Source: Fragilaria crotonensis
Lineage: Eukaryota; Bacillariophyta; Fragilariophyceae; Fragilariales; Fragilariaceae
Direction of reading: 5' to 3'
DNA length: 63,024 bases
NCBI GenBank assembly: GCA_022925895.1
Contig: JAKSYS010000349.1
Span: forward strand, 1-63,024
Below, in pieces: positions 29,444 to 38,536 of the stretch. Numbering within the stretch: the first letter of the stretch is position 1; each line of letters starts with the position of its first letter. Made by a program: the position numbers and the translations under genes. Under the pieces are notes generated by a model. That model saw only the letters and a list, made by a program, of their open reading frames with translations. It made no database searches and had not been told where the DNA came from.

Positions 29444-30637
29444 CTACACCATCCTCGCTCGCTTGCGACGCCTGCACGCTTCGACATGTTCCTCCAGGCA
29501 ACGCGTAATTTCGAATAGTTGACACTTTCGAGCAATATCAAGAGCTGTCGAACCAGCCTTATTTCGTAGATTCGCATCGACTCTGTCGCATTGCAACAAC
29601 TCGCGAACGACATCGACATCGTCCCTGAGACACGCCCAGATAAGGGCTGTGTTACCGAGAGCTCCTTTGACGTTCGGATCCACCCTCTCGCAACTCAAGA
29701 ACTCGCGAATAACATCCCGATGGCCTTCGCAGCACGCCCAGAAAAATGCTGTACGGCCTTCCTGATCCTTGGCATTCACATCCACCGTGTTGTGCTGGAG
29801 CAATGCGCGGGCTATTTCCACATGGCCTTGCAGACACGCCGACATGAGAGCTGTTTCACCAGTGTTCTCCCGAAGGTTCACATCAACATTGTCGTGTTGG
29901 AGCAACGCGTGGACGATTTCTACATCGCCTTCTTGACTCGCAATGTATAGGGATGTGCGTCCATCATGCAATCGAGTATTCACATCCACCTTCTCATGCT
30001 GAAGCAAATCCCGGACGCCATCGGGAAGGCTGTCTTGGCTTGCAAAGAATAACGCCGTCATACCATATTTATCCTTGGCATCCACATCGACATTGTCTCG
30101 TTTCAAGATTTCAAGGGCCACATCTGAAAGACAGTCTTTGCATGCCCAGTATAGCGCCGTCACACCATTTCTATCCTTGGCATTCACATCGACATTGTCT
30201 CGTTTCAAGATTTCAAGGGCCACATCTGATAGGCTCTCGCGGCACGCATGGATAAGGGCTGTCCCACCACCCTGATCCTTGACATTTACATCAACATTGT
30301 CTTGTTTCAAGATTTCAAGGGCCACATCTGAAATGCAGTCATTTATGCATGCCCAGGAAAGGGCTGTGTTGCCATCACTATCCTTGACGTTCACATCGAC
30401 ATTGTCTTGTTTCAAGATTGCATGGGCGACATCTGATAGGTTGATGCTACACGCCAAGATAAGGGCCGTCACACCATTTCTATCCTTGGCATTCACGTCA
30501 ACATTGTCTCGTTTCAAAATTTCAAGGGCCACATCTGAAAGGCCGTTTTTGCACACATGGATAAGGGCTGTATCGCCATCCCAACAACCCTTAACGAGCT
30601 CACAAGCCTTGTGAGCTCGTTGGAAATGAATCCCCAT
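29444..30637 (-). CDS. Ankyrin-repeat protein, about ten repeats
   Basis: Intact frame; no ATG precedes 30637 after the upstream stop near 30703, so the start is Met at 30637 (MGIHFQRAHKACE), giving 397 residues. At least ten ankyrin repeats of about 33-34 residues follow: GVTALILACSINLSDVAHAILKQDNVDVN, and so on. The first six share a subfamily consensus (LSDVALEILKRDNVDVNAKD), showing recent internal duplication; the later ones (GHVEIARALLQHNTVDVN) resemble the family at 55763-57424. The end is a basic CRRRKRARMV. Ankyrin stacks bind other proteins; no second domain indicates what this one does. The start region overlaps the opposite-strand ORF that begins at 30673 by promoter only. Confidence 0.75.
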   Translation of the reverse strand: MGIHFQRAHKACELVKGCWDGDTALIHVCKNGLSDVALEILKRDNVDVNAKDRNGVTALILACSINLSDVAHAILKQDNVDVNVKDSDGNTALSWACINDCISDVALEILKQDNVDVNVKDQGGGTALIHACRESLSDVALEILKRDNVDVNAKDRNGVTALYWACKDCLSDVALEILKRDNVDVDAKDKYGMTALFFASQDSLPDGVRDLLQHEKVDVNTRLHDGRTSLYIASQEGDVEIVHALLQHDNVDVNLRENTGETALMSACLQGHVEIARALLQHNTVDVNAKDQEGRTAFFWACCEGHRDVIREFLSCERVDPNVKGALGNTALIWACLRDDVDVVRELLQCDRVDANLRNKAGSTALDIARKCQLFEITRCLEEHVEACRRRKRARMV

Positions 30638-30672
30638 ATTGTGCCCCAGCGCCCGGTTCGTCTCAAAACACA

Positions 30673-32159
30673 ATGAAGAAAGGGCGACTCCGCGACCAGC
30701 TCAAACCGTTCAAACTGCCTGCGATTTGTGTGAAGGCCCAGTCAGAAGCATCCCGTAAGAGAATGCCCCGCGACCAGGCCGGTTTAATTGGGGGACATCC
30801 CCCAAAATACCCAATTAGGCTAATTGGGGGAGATTTTGGAGGCTAATTTGGGGCTAATTGGGGGAGATTTCCGAAACGTCAGGAAAATGTAACTAAATCT
30901 CAGCTTCATGAGTCTATGCTGCTGTAATTTTTTCAAGGGAGAGGTTAGTGTTTGCACTGGAGGAGGAAACTTCCAACAATGAAAAATCAGTTGACATGAA
31001 TTTCATCCAAACTGATGACTGCAACATCTGACTATGCATGTTCCTGGGGATACGTAAGATAGTACCAGCAATCTGCCATACAAGCACTTCTTCAGGTTGG
31101 GGAAGCAACAACCCTTGTGGTGAATGCCTCATCAACCATTGCAAGACATCTTCAAACAACTGGAGCCATCTTAAGGTTTTTTAAGAATTGGTTTGATTCT
31201 TCTTTGATACTACATACTGACAAATTCTAGGAATTCATCGTTGAGTTGATCCACAACTTGTACATCAACCCTGCAAACTTTGCTTCTTGTTTGTTCAATG
31301 TAAAAGTTCAGCAAAATCAGGGCCATTAATATTAACAAGCTGATTAGGTAGGCATTGAGGTGTCTCCAAATCAGAACCTTAATGAGAGTTCCCTTGTCCC
31401 ACAATAATGGAAGTTCCACCATCAATGAGAAAACCAAACACTCGCTCCTAGGAACCACCACCAATTCTTCTTCTTGAGACAGAGAATATTTATCTGATGT
31501 TTAATTCAACAATGGATTCCACCCTCAATGAAGATGTTATTGTGTTTTGGATCTCTTATGTGATGATCTGAAGATGTACTTGCATTTTTCTAATTGGGTT
31601 AATTGGGGGGGAAACCGAATCCTGCCCACACATTGCAGAGCACATAACCCAATAAAAACGCTTAATTGGGGGAGATTTTGAAACTCAATTGGGGGAAATG
31701 ACCCCCAATTAAGGTGATTTCCCCCAATTAAACCGGCCTGCCCGCGACGTCGGATCCGTAAACCTCGATGAGTCGGTTCGTTGCTCTGCACAGGCACTTG
31801 CTCGCCAAGTCACGGATGATAGCATTCAAGACATGATGGATATGTTTATCTGGTCACCATTTGGACTTCCCGAGAACGAGAAAACATCCGGTCATCTGCA
31901 CTGTAAGAAAACCACCAACAATCTGGAAGATGTGGCGTTAACTAAGGAAACTCGAAGGAAAAGGGACGGCACGAAACGCCGACGTCGTCATCACAAGGAA
32001 GGTAAACGACGTTATGATACGGACGAGGTGAGAGATATTCCCGATGAACGCTCCTGTGACAGTCTTGCCAAAACAGTGGCCACCTCGAACCCAAATCAAG
32101 CAAAAGAAGGGCGAATGCCGTCACAATCAAGTCACTCACCAGCGGCAACTGACATCTGA
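30673..32159 (+). pseudogene. Basic hypothetical ORF interrupted by a transposon
   Basis: ATG at 30673 codes MKKGRLRDQLKPFKLPA... for 34 codons up to 30774. Codons then resume exactly in frame at 31749 (VGSVNLDESVRCSAQ) and run to a stop ending at 32159. The 974 bases between are a 966-bp transposon plus one copy of its 8-base target duplication. Removing them leaves a 170-residue frame: a Gln/Ala-rich helix, WSPFGLPENEK, and a Lys/Arg cluster (KRDGTKRRRRHHKEGKRRY) that looks nuclear. No family recognised. As drawn, the insertion truncates the protein; whether the host still splices or excises it is unknown. Confidence 0.6.
30775..31740. mobile_element. Non-autonomous hAT-like DNA transposon, 966 bp
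   Basis: Perfect terminal inverted repeats of at least 20 bases, CAGGCCGGTTTAATTGGGGG at 30775 and its complement ending at 31740, are flanked by identical 8-base direct repeats CCCGCGAC (30767-30774 and 31741-31748). An 8-base target duplication with CAG...CTG ends is the pattern of the hAT superfamily. Many subterminal copies of AATTGGGGGA lie within about 100 bases of each end. There is no transposase frame inside, so it would need one supplied in trans. The exact target duplication and repeats imply recent insertion. Confidence 0.85.
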
Positions 32160-32503
32160 AGGCCCAAGGGCCGCATGATTTGTCGGCAAGTCTTCGTGAA
32201 CGCAGACCTCGCAGCACATCGATGCAGTTGTTGTTTAATCACTGATCTTCACTATTCTCGAATCATCTAGTAATCTGAAAACTCTCCGTGTCATCGGCGA
32301 TAATGATTATAGGAATACTCCGTATGAAGACAACCAAGTTTGCGACCAAAATGTTCCATCGCGATCGCGTTACCACATGCTATCTGAGTAGACATTGAAT
32401 ACCTTCAAACTCCAAATTGATTTTCTCTATCGTCGTTGTCTATTATTCTATTGGTATCACCATGACGGATAGAGTTACAGCACTTCCTGGTCCATTAATC
32501 ATG

Positions 32504-35500
32504 TCAGATTTCATCAGCAAAAAAGATGGGCGGGTTGCTCAATTGCTCACTACCTGCAGGAACATCAACCTGCATCACCCAGACTTCCTTGCTACTTATC
32601 TCATTGCTCACCCTCTTTTTCTCAACTGCCATCTTGTCGGCCGTATCATTTTCCTCCTCAACGTTGCGTTGCATGTCTTCGACTTGAGCTTGGATTTCTT
32701 CCGAGGCAAGCTTCTCAGCTGCCATAGCTTCGTCCACAAGCGCTTTCTCGGCAGCGACACGTTCTGCTTCAATTCTGTTTCTCTCCTCCTCCAGCTGTCT
32801 GGCTTCCGCTGCCTTCTTTGCGGCTTCAATTCTTTCAGCCTGAAGCTTTTGAGCACATTCTTGGGCTCGCCCTGCCCCGTGGAACCCCAGGGCTGTCACG
32901 GCAGCAAGCGCCGAAACAAGCTTCTGTGTCGCCTTACTAGCGGCAGCTACTGCAGTTTCTTCCGTCTTGTCACCTGCAGCAGCTTTTACACTGAAGAATG
33001 CAGCTTTCCCGCCTTCGATCAAGCCGGTGGCGAGTCGGGAAGCAGCAAAGCCAACTAAGTCAGCGTCTGCCTCCTCGTTAAGCTGTCGTAATCCCTTTTC
33101 GGGAGTGACAGACTCGACAATTATAGAAGTGATGTCGTCGCGCGAGAGAGTTTGCCAATAAGTCGGCTCCCTTTTCTTCTTTTTCGGTTTTGAAGGAGGT
33201 GAAATAGCTCCTACCTCTTCCCATGGTTCCGCCGACGCCGGTGCTTCAGACGTATCAGGTGTGGAAGTAGAGCCTGCAACCTGGGTCGCTGGACTCTCTA
33301 TCTCATCTTTCGTGTCCTGAGCATCTGCGATTGCCAATGGCTCCTCTGACGCTTCCTTTTCTGGAGCAGAAGATGTGAAGGTAGGCTCTGCAATCAGGCT
33401 AGCTAGACTCGCTGCCTCGTCTTGCATGCCTTCCATGCCCAAGACTTCCGACGGCTCCTCTGACGCAACTTCTTCTGAAGCAATGGACGCGGAAGATGAT
33501 TCTGACGCACCTTCTTCCGAAGCAATGGACACGGAAGATGATTCTGACGCACCTTCTTCCGAAGCAATGGACGCGGAAGATGATTCTGACACAACTTCTT
33601 CCGAAGCAATGGACGCGGAAGATGATACTGACGCACCTTCTTCCGAAGCAATGGACACGGAAGATGATTCTGACGCACCTTCTTCCGAAGCGATGGACGC
33701 GGAAGATGATTCTGACGCACCTTCTTCCGAAGCAATGGACGCGGAAGATGATTCTGACGCAACTTCTTCCGAAGCAATGGACGCGGAAGATGATTCTGAC
33801 GCACCTTCTTCCGAAGCGATGGACGCGGAAGATGATTCTGACGCAACTTCTTCCGAAGCAATGGACGCGGAAGATGATTCTGACGCAACTTCATCCGAAG
33901 CAATGGATGCGGAAGATGATTCTGACGCACCTTCTTCCGAAGCAACGGACGCGAAAGATGATTCTGACGCAACTTCTTCCGAAGCAATGGACGCGGAAGA
34001 TGATTCTGATGCACCTTCTTCCGAAGCAATGGACGCGGAAGATGATTCTGACGCACCTTCTTCCGAAGCAATGGACGCGGAAGATGATTCTGACGCACCT
34101 TCTTCCGAAGCAATGGACGCGGAAGATGATTCTGACGCAACTTCTTCCGAAGCAATGGACGCGGAAGATGATTCTGACGCAACTTCATCCGAAGAAATGG
34201 ATACGGAAGTAGATTCTATAACCTGACTTGCTGGCTCCTTCTTTTTTCTCTTTCGTGCTTGAGAAAGCGAAACCGCCATAGCGACTTTCGTTGGCTCCTC
34301 TGCCACCATTACTTCTGAAGATTCCTCAATCTGGCTCGCTAGGATCGCTGCGTTATCTTGCATGTCCTCCACGGCAGCGATTGCCGATGGTTCCTCTGAC
34401 GCTGGTTCTTCTAACTTCAGGGATAAAGAGATGGGGCCTGCAACCTCATTAGCTGCACTCGCCTCCATATCTTGCACATCTTCAGAGTTGCCGATTGCAG
34501 ATTGCTCCTCAGACGCCTCTTCTGCTGAAGTAGCCGATTCGATGACCGATTCGAGGGGAGGGTCAGCACGCATACCAGCTGGACTCGTTGTCGCATTTTG
34601 CAAGCTCACTGTGTCGACGGTTTCTGATGGCTCCACTGACGCCTGTTCGTCCGAGGAAATAGATGTAGAGGAAGGTTCCACAACCTGGCTCGCTGGCTCC
34701 TTCTTTTTTCTCTTTCGTGATTGTGAAGGCGAAACCAGCTTCGCGACTTTCGTTGGTTTCTCTGACACACTTAGTTCTGTCTTATCTTGCACATCTTTAG
34801 TGTCGCCGATTGGAAATGGATCCGCTGACGCCTCTTCTCCTGAAGTAACCGATTCGAGGGCAGGGTCTGCACGCAGGCCAGCTGGACTCGTTGTCGCATC
34901 AAGCAAGCTCACTGTGTTGACGGTTTCTGATGGCTCCACTGACGCCTGCTCGTCCGAGGAAATAGATGTAGAGGAAGGTTCCACAACCTGGCTCGCTGGC
35001 TCCTTCTTTTTTCTCTTTCGTGATTGTGAAGGCGAAACCAGCTTCGCGACTTTCGTTGGTTTCTCTGACACACTTAGTTCTGTCTTATCTTGCACATCTT
35101 TAGTGTCGCCGATTGGAAATGGATCCGCTGACGCCTCTTCTCCTGAAGTAACCGATTCGAGGGCAGGGTCTGCACGCAGGCCAGCTGGACTCGTTGTCGC
35201 ATATTGCAAGCTCACTGTGTTGACGGTGTCTGATGGCTCCACTGACGCCTGCTCGTCCGATGAAACAGATGCAGAGGAAGGTTCCACAACCTGGCTCGCT
35301 GGCTCCTTCTTTTTTCTCTTTCGTGATTGAGAAGGCGAAACCGCCTTTGCGCCTTTCGTTGGTTTCTCTGACACACTTAGTTCTGACTTATCTTGCACAT
35401 CTTTAGTGTCACCGATTCGAAATGGATCCTCTGACGCCTCTTCTCCTGAAGTAAATGATTCGGGGTTAGGATCTGCTGTCAGGCTCGCTGGACTCATCGT

Positions 35501-36346
35501 CTCATTTTTCGAGCCCTCAGCGTCGACGATTTCCGATGACTCCATTGACACCTGTTCGTCCGAGGAAACAGAAACAGAGGAAGGTTCCACAACCTGGCTC
35601 GCTGGCTCCTTCTTTTTTCTCTTCCGTGATTGAGACGGCGAAACCGCCTTCGCGCCTTTCGTTGGCGCCTTCGACACCGTTCTTCCTTGTGAAGTAACGG
35701 ATGAGGAGGCAGATTCTTTCATCGTTGGCAGTTCTTCCGATGCGACGGATGCGGGAAAAGGTGGACTCGCTGTCATTCGCACGTCCTCAGTGATATTGAT
35801 TGCCTCCAAGACATCTTCCAACAGGCTCTTCGTCTCAGCAGTTACGGTACCGACAGGCACGTTGTTGTCAATGGAGCCTTCTGGCTGCAATGCCGAGGAG
35901 CTATCCTTTTCCTCAGCAATAATTTCAGAAACAACATGTTGTGCCTCGAGGGTCGAGGCACCTTTGGTAGCAGCTGCTTCCATAGCAAGACGAGCCTCCA
36001 GAAGTGATCGTTGAAAAGCGAACTGGGAGACTCGTGCGGACGGGTCTCGTTCCTCATCTAGCTCGGTATCCGCAGCTCCGTCCTCAGATTGCCGAAGCAC
36101 CAGACGAGTGGAAAACAGCCTTCTCGAACTGCTTGAACTGCTTGCATCCTGGCTCAGATTAGATTGCTGTTTGCGGACGAGCCACGAGCGGTGTGATGAA
36201 CTCTGCAACGACTTTTTCTGGTTGGCGTTCGACAACGGAGGCCGCACAGATGACGCAACAAAACTTGCAGCAATCGTTGTTTGTGGCAGCGACAGGACAA
36301 GACCAAGCCAGAGGGCTGTGGTGACAAGAATGGTTCGATTTCCCAT
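32504..36346 (-). CDS. Large repetitive acidic Ser/Ala/Glu protein with plastid-type leader
   Basis: Intact. The frame extends to Met 36496, but Met at 36346 starts a clear signal peptide (RTILVTTALWLGLVLSLP) followed by AASFVAS, a plastid-type AxF leader, so 36346 is preferred (about 1280 residues). Next come three and a third copies of a 101-residue unit (basic RKRKKKEPASQVVEPSS followed by acidic text), then about 18 copies of a 14-residue unit (SSSASIASEEGASE type). A unique C-terminal part follows: YWQTLSRDDITSIIVESV, AASRLATGLIEGGKAAFF, then a charged coiled coil (ERIEAAKKAAEARQLEEE). Most of the chain is probably disordered. Function unknown; a scaffold or spacer role in the plastid is inference. 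Confidence 0.7.
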   Translation of the reverse strand: MGNRTILVTTALWLGLVLSLPQTTIAASFVASSVRPPLSNANQKKSLQSSSHRSWLVRKQQSNLSQDASSSSSSRRLFSTRLVLRQSEDGAADTELDEERDPSARVSQFAFQRSLLEARLAMEAAATKGASTLEAQHVVSEIIAEEKDSSSALQPEGSIDNNVPVGTVTAETKSLLEDVLEAINITEDVRMTASPPFPASVASEELPTMKESASSSVTSQGRTVSKAPTKGAKAVSPSQSRKRKKKEPASQVVEPSSVSVSSDEQVSMESSEIVDAEGSKNETMSPASLTADPNPESFTSGEEASEDPFRIGDTKDVQDKSELSVSEKPTKGAKAVSPSQSRKRKKKEPASQVVEPSSASVSSDEQASVEPSDTVNTVSLQYATTSPAGLRADPALESVTSGEEASADPFPIGDTKDVQDKTELSVSEKPTKVAKLVSPSQSRKRKKKEPASQVVEPSSTSISSDEQASVEPSETVNTVSLLDATTSPAGLRADPALESVTSGEEASADPFPIGDTKDVQDKTELSVSEKPTKVAKLVSPSQSRKRKKKEPASQVVEPSSTSISSDEQASVEPSETVDTVSLQNATTSPAGMRADPPLESVIESATSAEEASEEQSAIGNSEDVQDMEASAANEVAGPISLSLKLEEPASEEPSAIAAVEDMQDNAAILASQIEESSEVMVAEEPTKVAMAVSLSQARKRKKKEPASQVIESTSVSISSDEVASESSSASIASEEVASESSSASIASEEGASESSSASIASEEGASESSSASIASEEGASESSSASIASEEVASESSFASVASEEGASESSSASIASDEVASESSSASIASEEVASESSSASIASEEGASESSSASIASEEVASESSSASIASEEGASESSSASIASEEGASESSSVSIASEEGASVSSSASIASEEVVSESSSASIASEEGASESSSVSIASEEGASESSSASIASEEVASEEPSEVLGMEGMQDEAASLASLIAEPTFTSSAPEKEASEEPLAIADAQDTKDEIESPATQVAGSTSTPDTSEAPASAEPWEEVGAISPPSKPKKKKREPTYWQTLSRDDITSIIVESVTPEKGLRQLNEEADADLVGFAASRLATGLIEGGKAAFFSVKAAAGDKTEETAVAAASKATQKLVSALAAVTALGFHGAGRAQECAQKLQAERIEAAKKAAEARQLEEERNRIEAERVAAEKALVDEAMAAEKLASEEIQAQVEDMQRNVEEENDTADKMAVEKKRVSNEISSKEVWVMQVDVPAGSEQLSNPPIFFADEI
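33455..34215. repeat. 42-bp in-frame minisatellite, about 18 copies
   Basis: Unit GCACCTTCTTCCGAAGCAAT plus 22 more bases (GGACGCGGAAGATGATTCTGAC), repeated with few substitutions. It encodes the 14-residue Ser/Glu repeat of the minus-strand gene. Because 42 is a multiple of three and the unit has few stops, the plus strand is also open here (33375-34226) but that frame is a shadow. Confidence 0.85.
34674..35680. repeat. 303-bp in-frame tandem repeat, 3.3 copies
   Basis: Units begin at 34674, 34977, 35280 and 35583, spaced exactly 303 bases, each opening GGTTCCACAACCTGGCTCGC. Copies one and two are almost identical; three and four are more diverged. Each encodes 101 residues of the minus-strand gene. 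Confidence 0.85.
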
Positions 36347-36496
36347 GGAGGTGGCTGTTTGCGATGAGTTTCGGTAAGATCGCACTGATATATTGATCGC
36401 AGAAGATACTGTTCCAGCTGGCTTATTATGGATCTTCAAGGCCTGACACCTAAGACACGCAACATGCAGTTTGCAATTGGCAGCGCAGATAGGCAT

Positions 36497-37200
36497 GAAT
36501 ACGATCTACTACTACTAGACTGTGCTACTTCTACCGGTAGTATGACATACTCCAATAGTAGAACTATTCACGGTCCAATCTACTGGAGTACTGTGGAGTA
36601 AGAGTACCGGTACGTCCCTTTTCACGGAGCAAGTGACGAGTGACGACATGCCCACAACAGATGACGACCGTTCGCTCTTTTCGAGGTTCATGGATTCATG
36701 GTTCATATGTTCATATCCTTTCAGTTTTTCCTTCAACTTCCACGTGGCAGGTTCTCACTGCCGAAAACTTGTGTGGACGATGTATCCCTGACCTGTGGCA
36801 CAATGACGCGTACTGGCCTCACGACTCACGACTACACAGCCTAAGTCTAACAATACATCACCATGATTCCAATCTTCGTCGGAGCCGCCATAGTTGGTTC
36901 TGAAGGACAATGGATTGGCCTCCTCTTAAGACATCGGCAGCGTTTGTAAGTACTCCAGGTGCAGCACCGTTAGTAATGTTGCCATCCCCCCAAATCTGGG
37001 TAGAACTGCTGGTTGGTTAACTGCAGTTTCTAAGGGGGTGCTCGCTGCTTGATGCTCGGACAAAGAACATTGCACCTCAAACCTCCAACCCTCGCTGCAT
37101 CGCTACTTGTGGCTGAGCCATTGAATGACAAGGTCACTAAAGTAAGCAGCAATCTTTCTTATTGGTGAGCAGCCTTCCATCATGCCAGTGAAATCTCAAA
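36497..37200. other. Intergenic with GTAC-rich palindromes
   Basis: 36505-36620 is rich in TACTAC/GTACCGGTAC units. A short open stretch at 36860-36950 ([22 protein letters not shown]) is coding-like but isolated. No gene called. Confidence 0.35.
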
Positions 37201-38129
37201 AATTCCAGCGCCAATCATGATATCTTTGGTGTTGGGCATCAATGCTCCTCTTGTGGATTTGATCGAGATTGTTCGCTCACAGAAGCCGGATGTTGTCATG
37301 CTGCTGGGCCCGTTCGTCAATTTTGCCAACAGCGAAACGACATTGGAGCTCGACGACGGGACTAAAATGCAAGTTACGTATGAGATATTTTTCGCCAACA
37401 AGTCTTCATCCTTGGTGGAAGAGTTGTTTGAGAGCGACGCGGGCCTGCAAACTCAATCCATCCTTGCACCAAGCCTTGACGATGCGGTAGCGCGGTGGGT
37501 TTTCTCTCAGGCTCCTCTGGCGGATCGATTGCCTCAGGAAGGCAAGATGCTCAATCTTCCAGGTGCCAATGGTATTGAGATTGGGGAAACTTGGTTTGCA
37601 CCACGTTGAGAACGCTGGACGAATGGGAGGGGATCCTCGTCACATTCAGTGTGTTCCCAATCCATGCACACTTCAAATCAATGAAATGGTCGTTGGCATA
37701 ACATCGAACGATGCGCTTTTTCAAATGAGCGCCGATGAGGCAAACGCGAACCTTGCGCCAGGATCTCGATTGACTCGCATGGTAGAACATTTCTTGGAGC
37801 AACGGAGCTATTATCCTCTGTTTCCACCAGCTTTGGGGACAAACTTGGGTTTTCGTCAACTAAAATGCTGCCAAATGCCATGCCGACCTGATGTGTTGAT
37901 TCTGCCATCCAAGCTCGCATGGTTTGCCCGTGCTGTGTGCGACTCGACAGTAGTGGTCAACCCTGGCCACCTTGCCAAGGGCCCATCGGGCGGAACCTAC
38001 GCGGTTATGAATATTCACCCTTTGGATCGAGAGGTGTTGGAGGCTGCCGGCGGCGGTGGCGGTGGCGATGACGTTGAAATGGAGCATATGCCACAAGACC
38101 GCGTGACGATTGAAGTCAAACGAATCTGA
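37201..38129 (+). pseudogene. C-terminal half of DNA polymerase alpha subunit B (POLA2/B family)
   Basis: The frame from 37217 reads PLVDLIEIVRSQKPDVVMLLGPFVNFAN, the phosphoesterase-like core segment of B-family subunits of replicative polymerases. From 37613 a second frame gives RHIQCVPNPCTLQINEMVVGITSNDALF, EHFLEQRSYYPLFPPALG, CRPDVLILPSKLAWFARAV, STVVVNPGHLAKGPSGGTYAVM and ends at 38129. These are the ordered C-terminal blocks of POLA2 (VxNPCTLxIN, QRSYYPLxPP, PDVLIxPSxL, VNPGxLxKGxxGGTxA). The two frames join by a one-base shift at about 37600-37612. The N-terminal half, which binds the catalytic subunit, is absent upstream. Probably a duplicated fragment rather than the essential gene. 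Confidence 0.7.
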
Positions 38130-38536
38130 GGGGCTTGCTTGGCACTTGGTTGAGCGATACGAGAATGGGGGTTTCTTTCCAGACATGCCGTCGAGTCGTC
38201 GAGTGTTGTGACTTGTGACTGGTGTGACGTTGTGATTCGATTTGCAGAATTCGTACTTCATTCTGTGTATGATGGTATGATGGTATTGTGCATACATCGG
38301 TTCGATATCAAACCATATATTTGTATGCTTCTGTTGTTGATTAATGTCGTATCGGACGTAGACAGTATGTGAATAATGCGTTGTGCTTTCATATTAGATA
38401 CTCCGACTCTAGCTAGAGTACTTTGCTCTCTAGCTAGGATACTGAAAACTGAAACGATGCAAGCTTTTATGACTCGAGCCTTAGCGGTACTCCGAATTCA
38501 AACGCTTACAGAGAGTCACAGTCAAAAACAACTAAC

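Noticed and set aside
30775..31740. Short minus-strand frames at 30914-31159 and 31210-31464 as a transposase
   Set aside because: Neither shows a hAT dimerisation motif or catalytic block, and together they are far too short.
33375..34226. 283-codon plus-strand frame of DAPSSEAMDAEDDS repeats
   Set aside because: It is the complement of the 42-bp minisatellite in the minus-strand gene; a unit whose length is a multiple of three and lacks stops opens several frames automatically.
34362..35633. Plus-strand Ser/Gly-rich frames over the 303-bp repeats
   Set aside because: Antisense of the plastid-type repetitive gene, with frames ending at unit boundaries.
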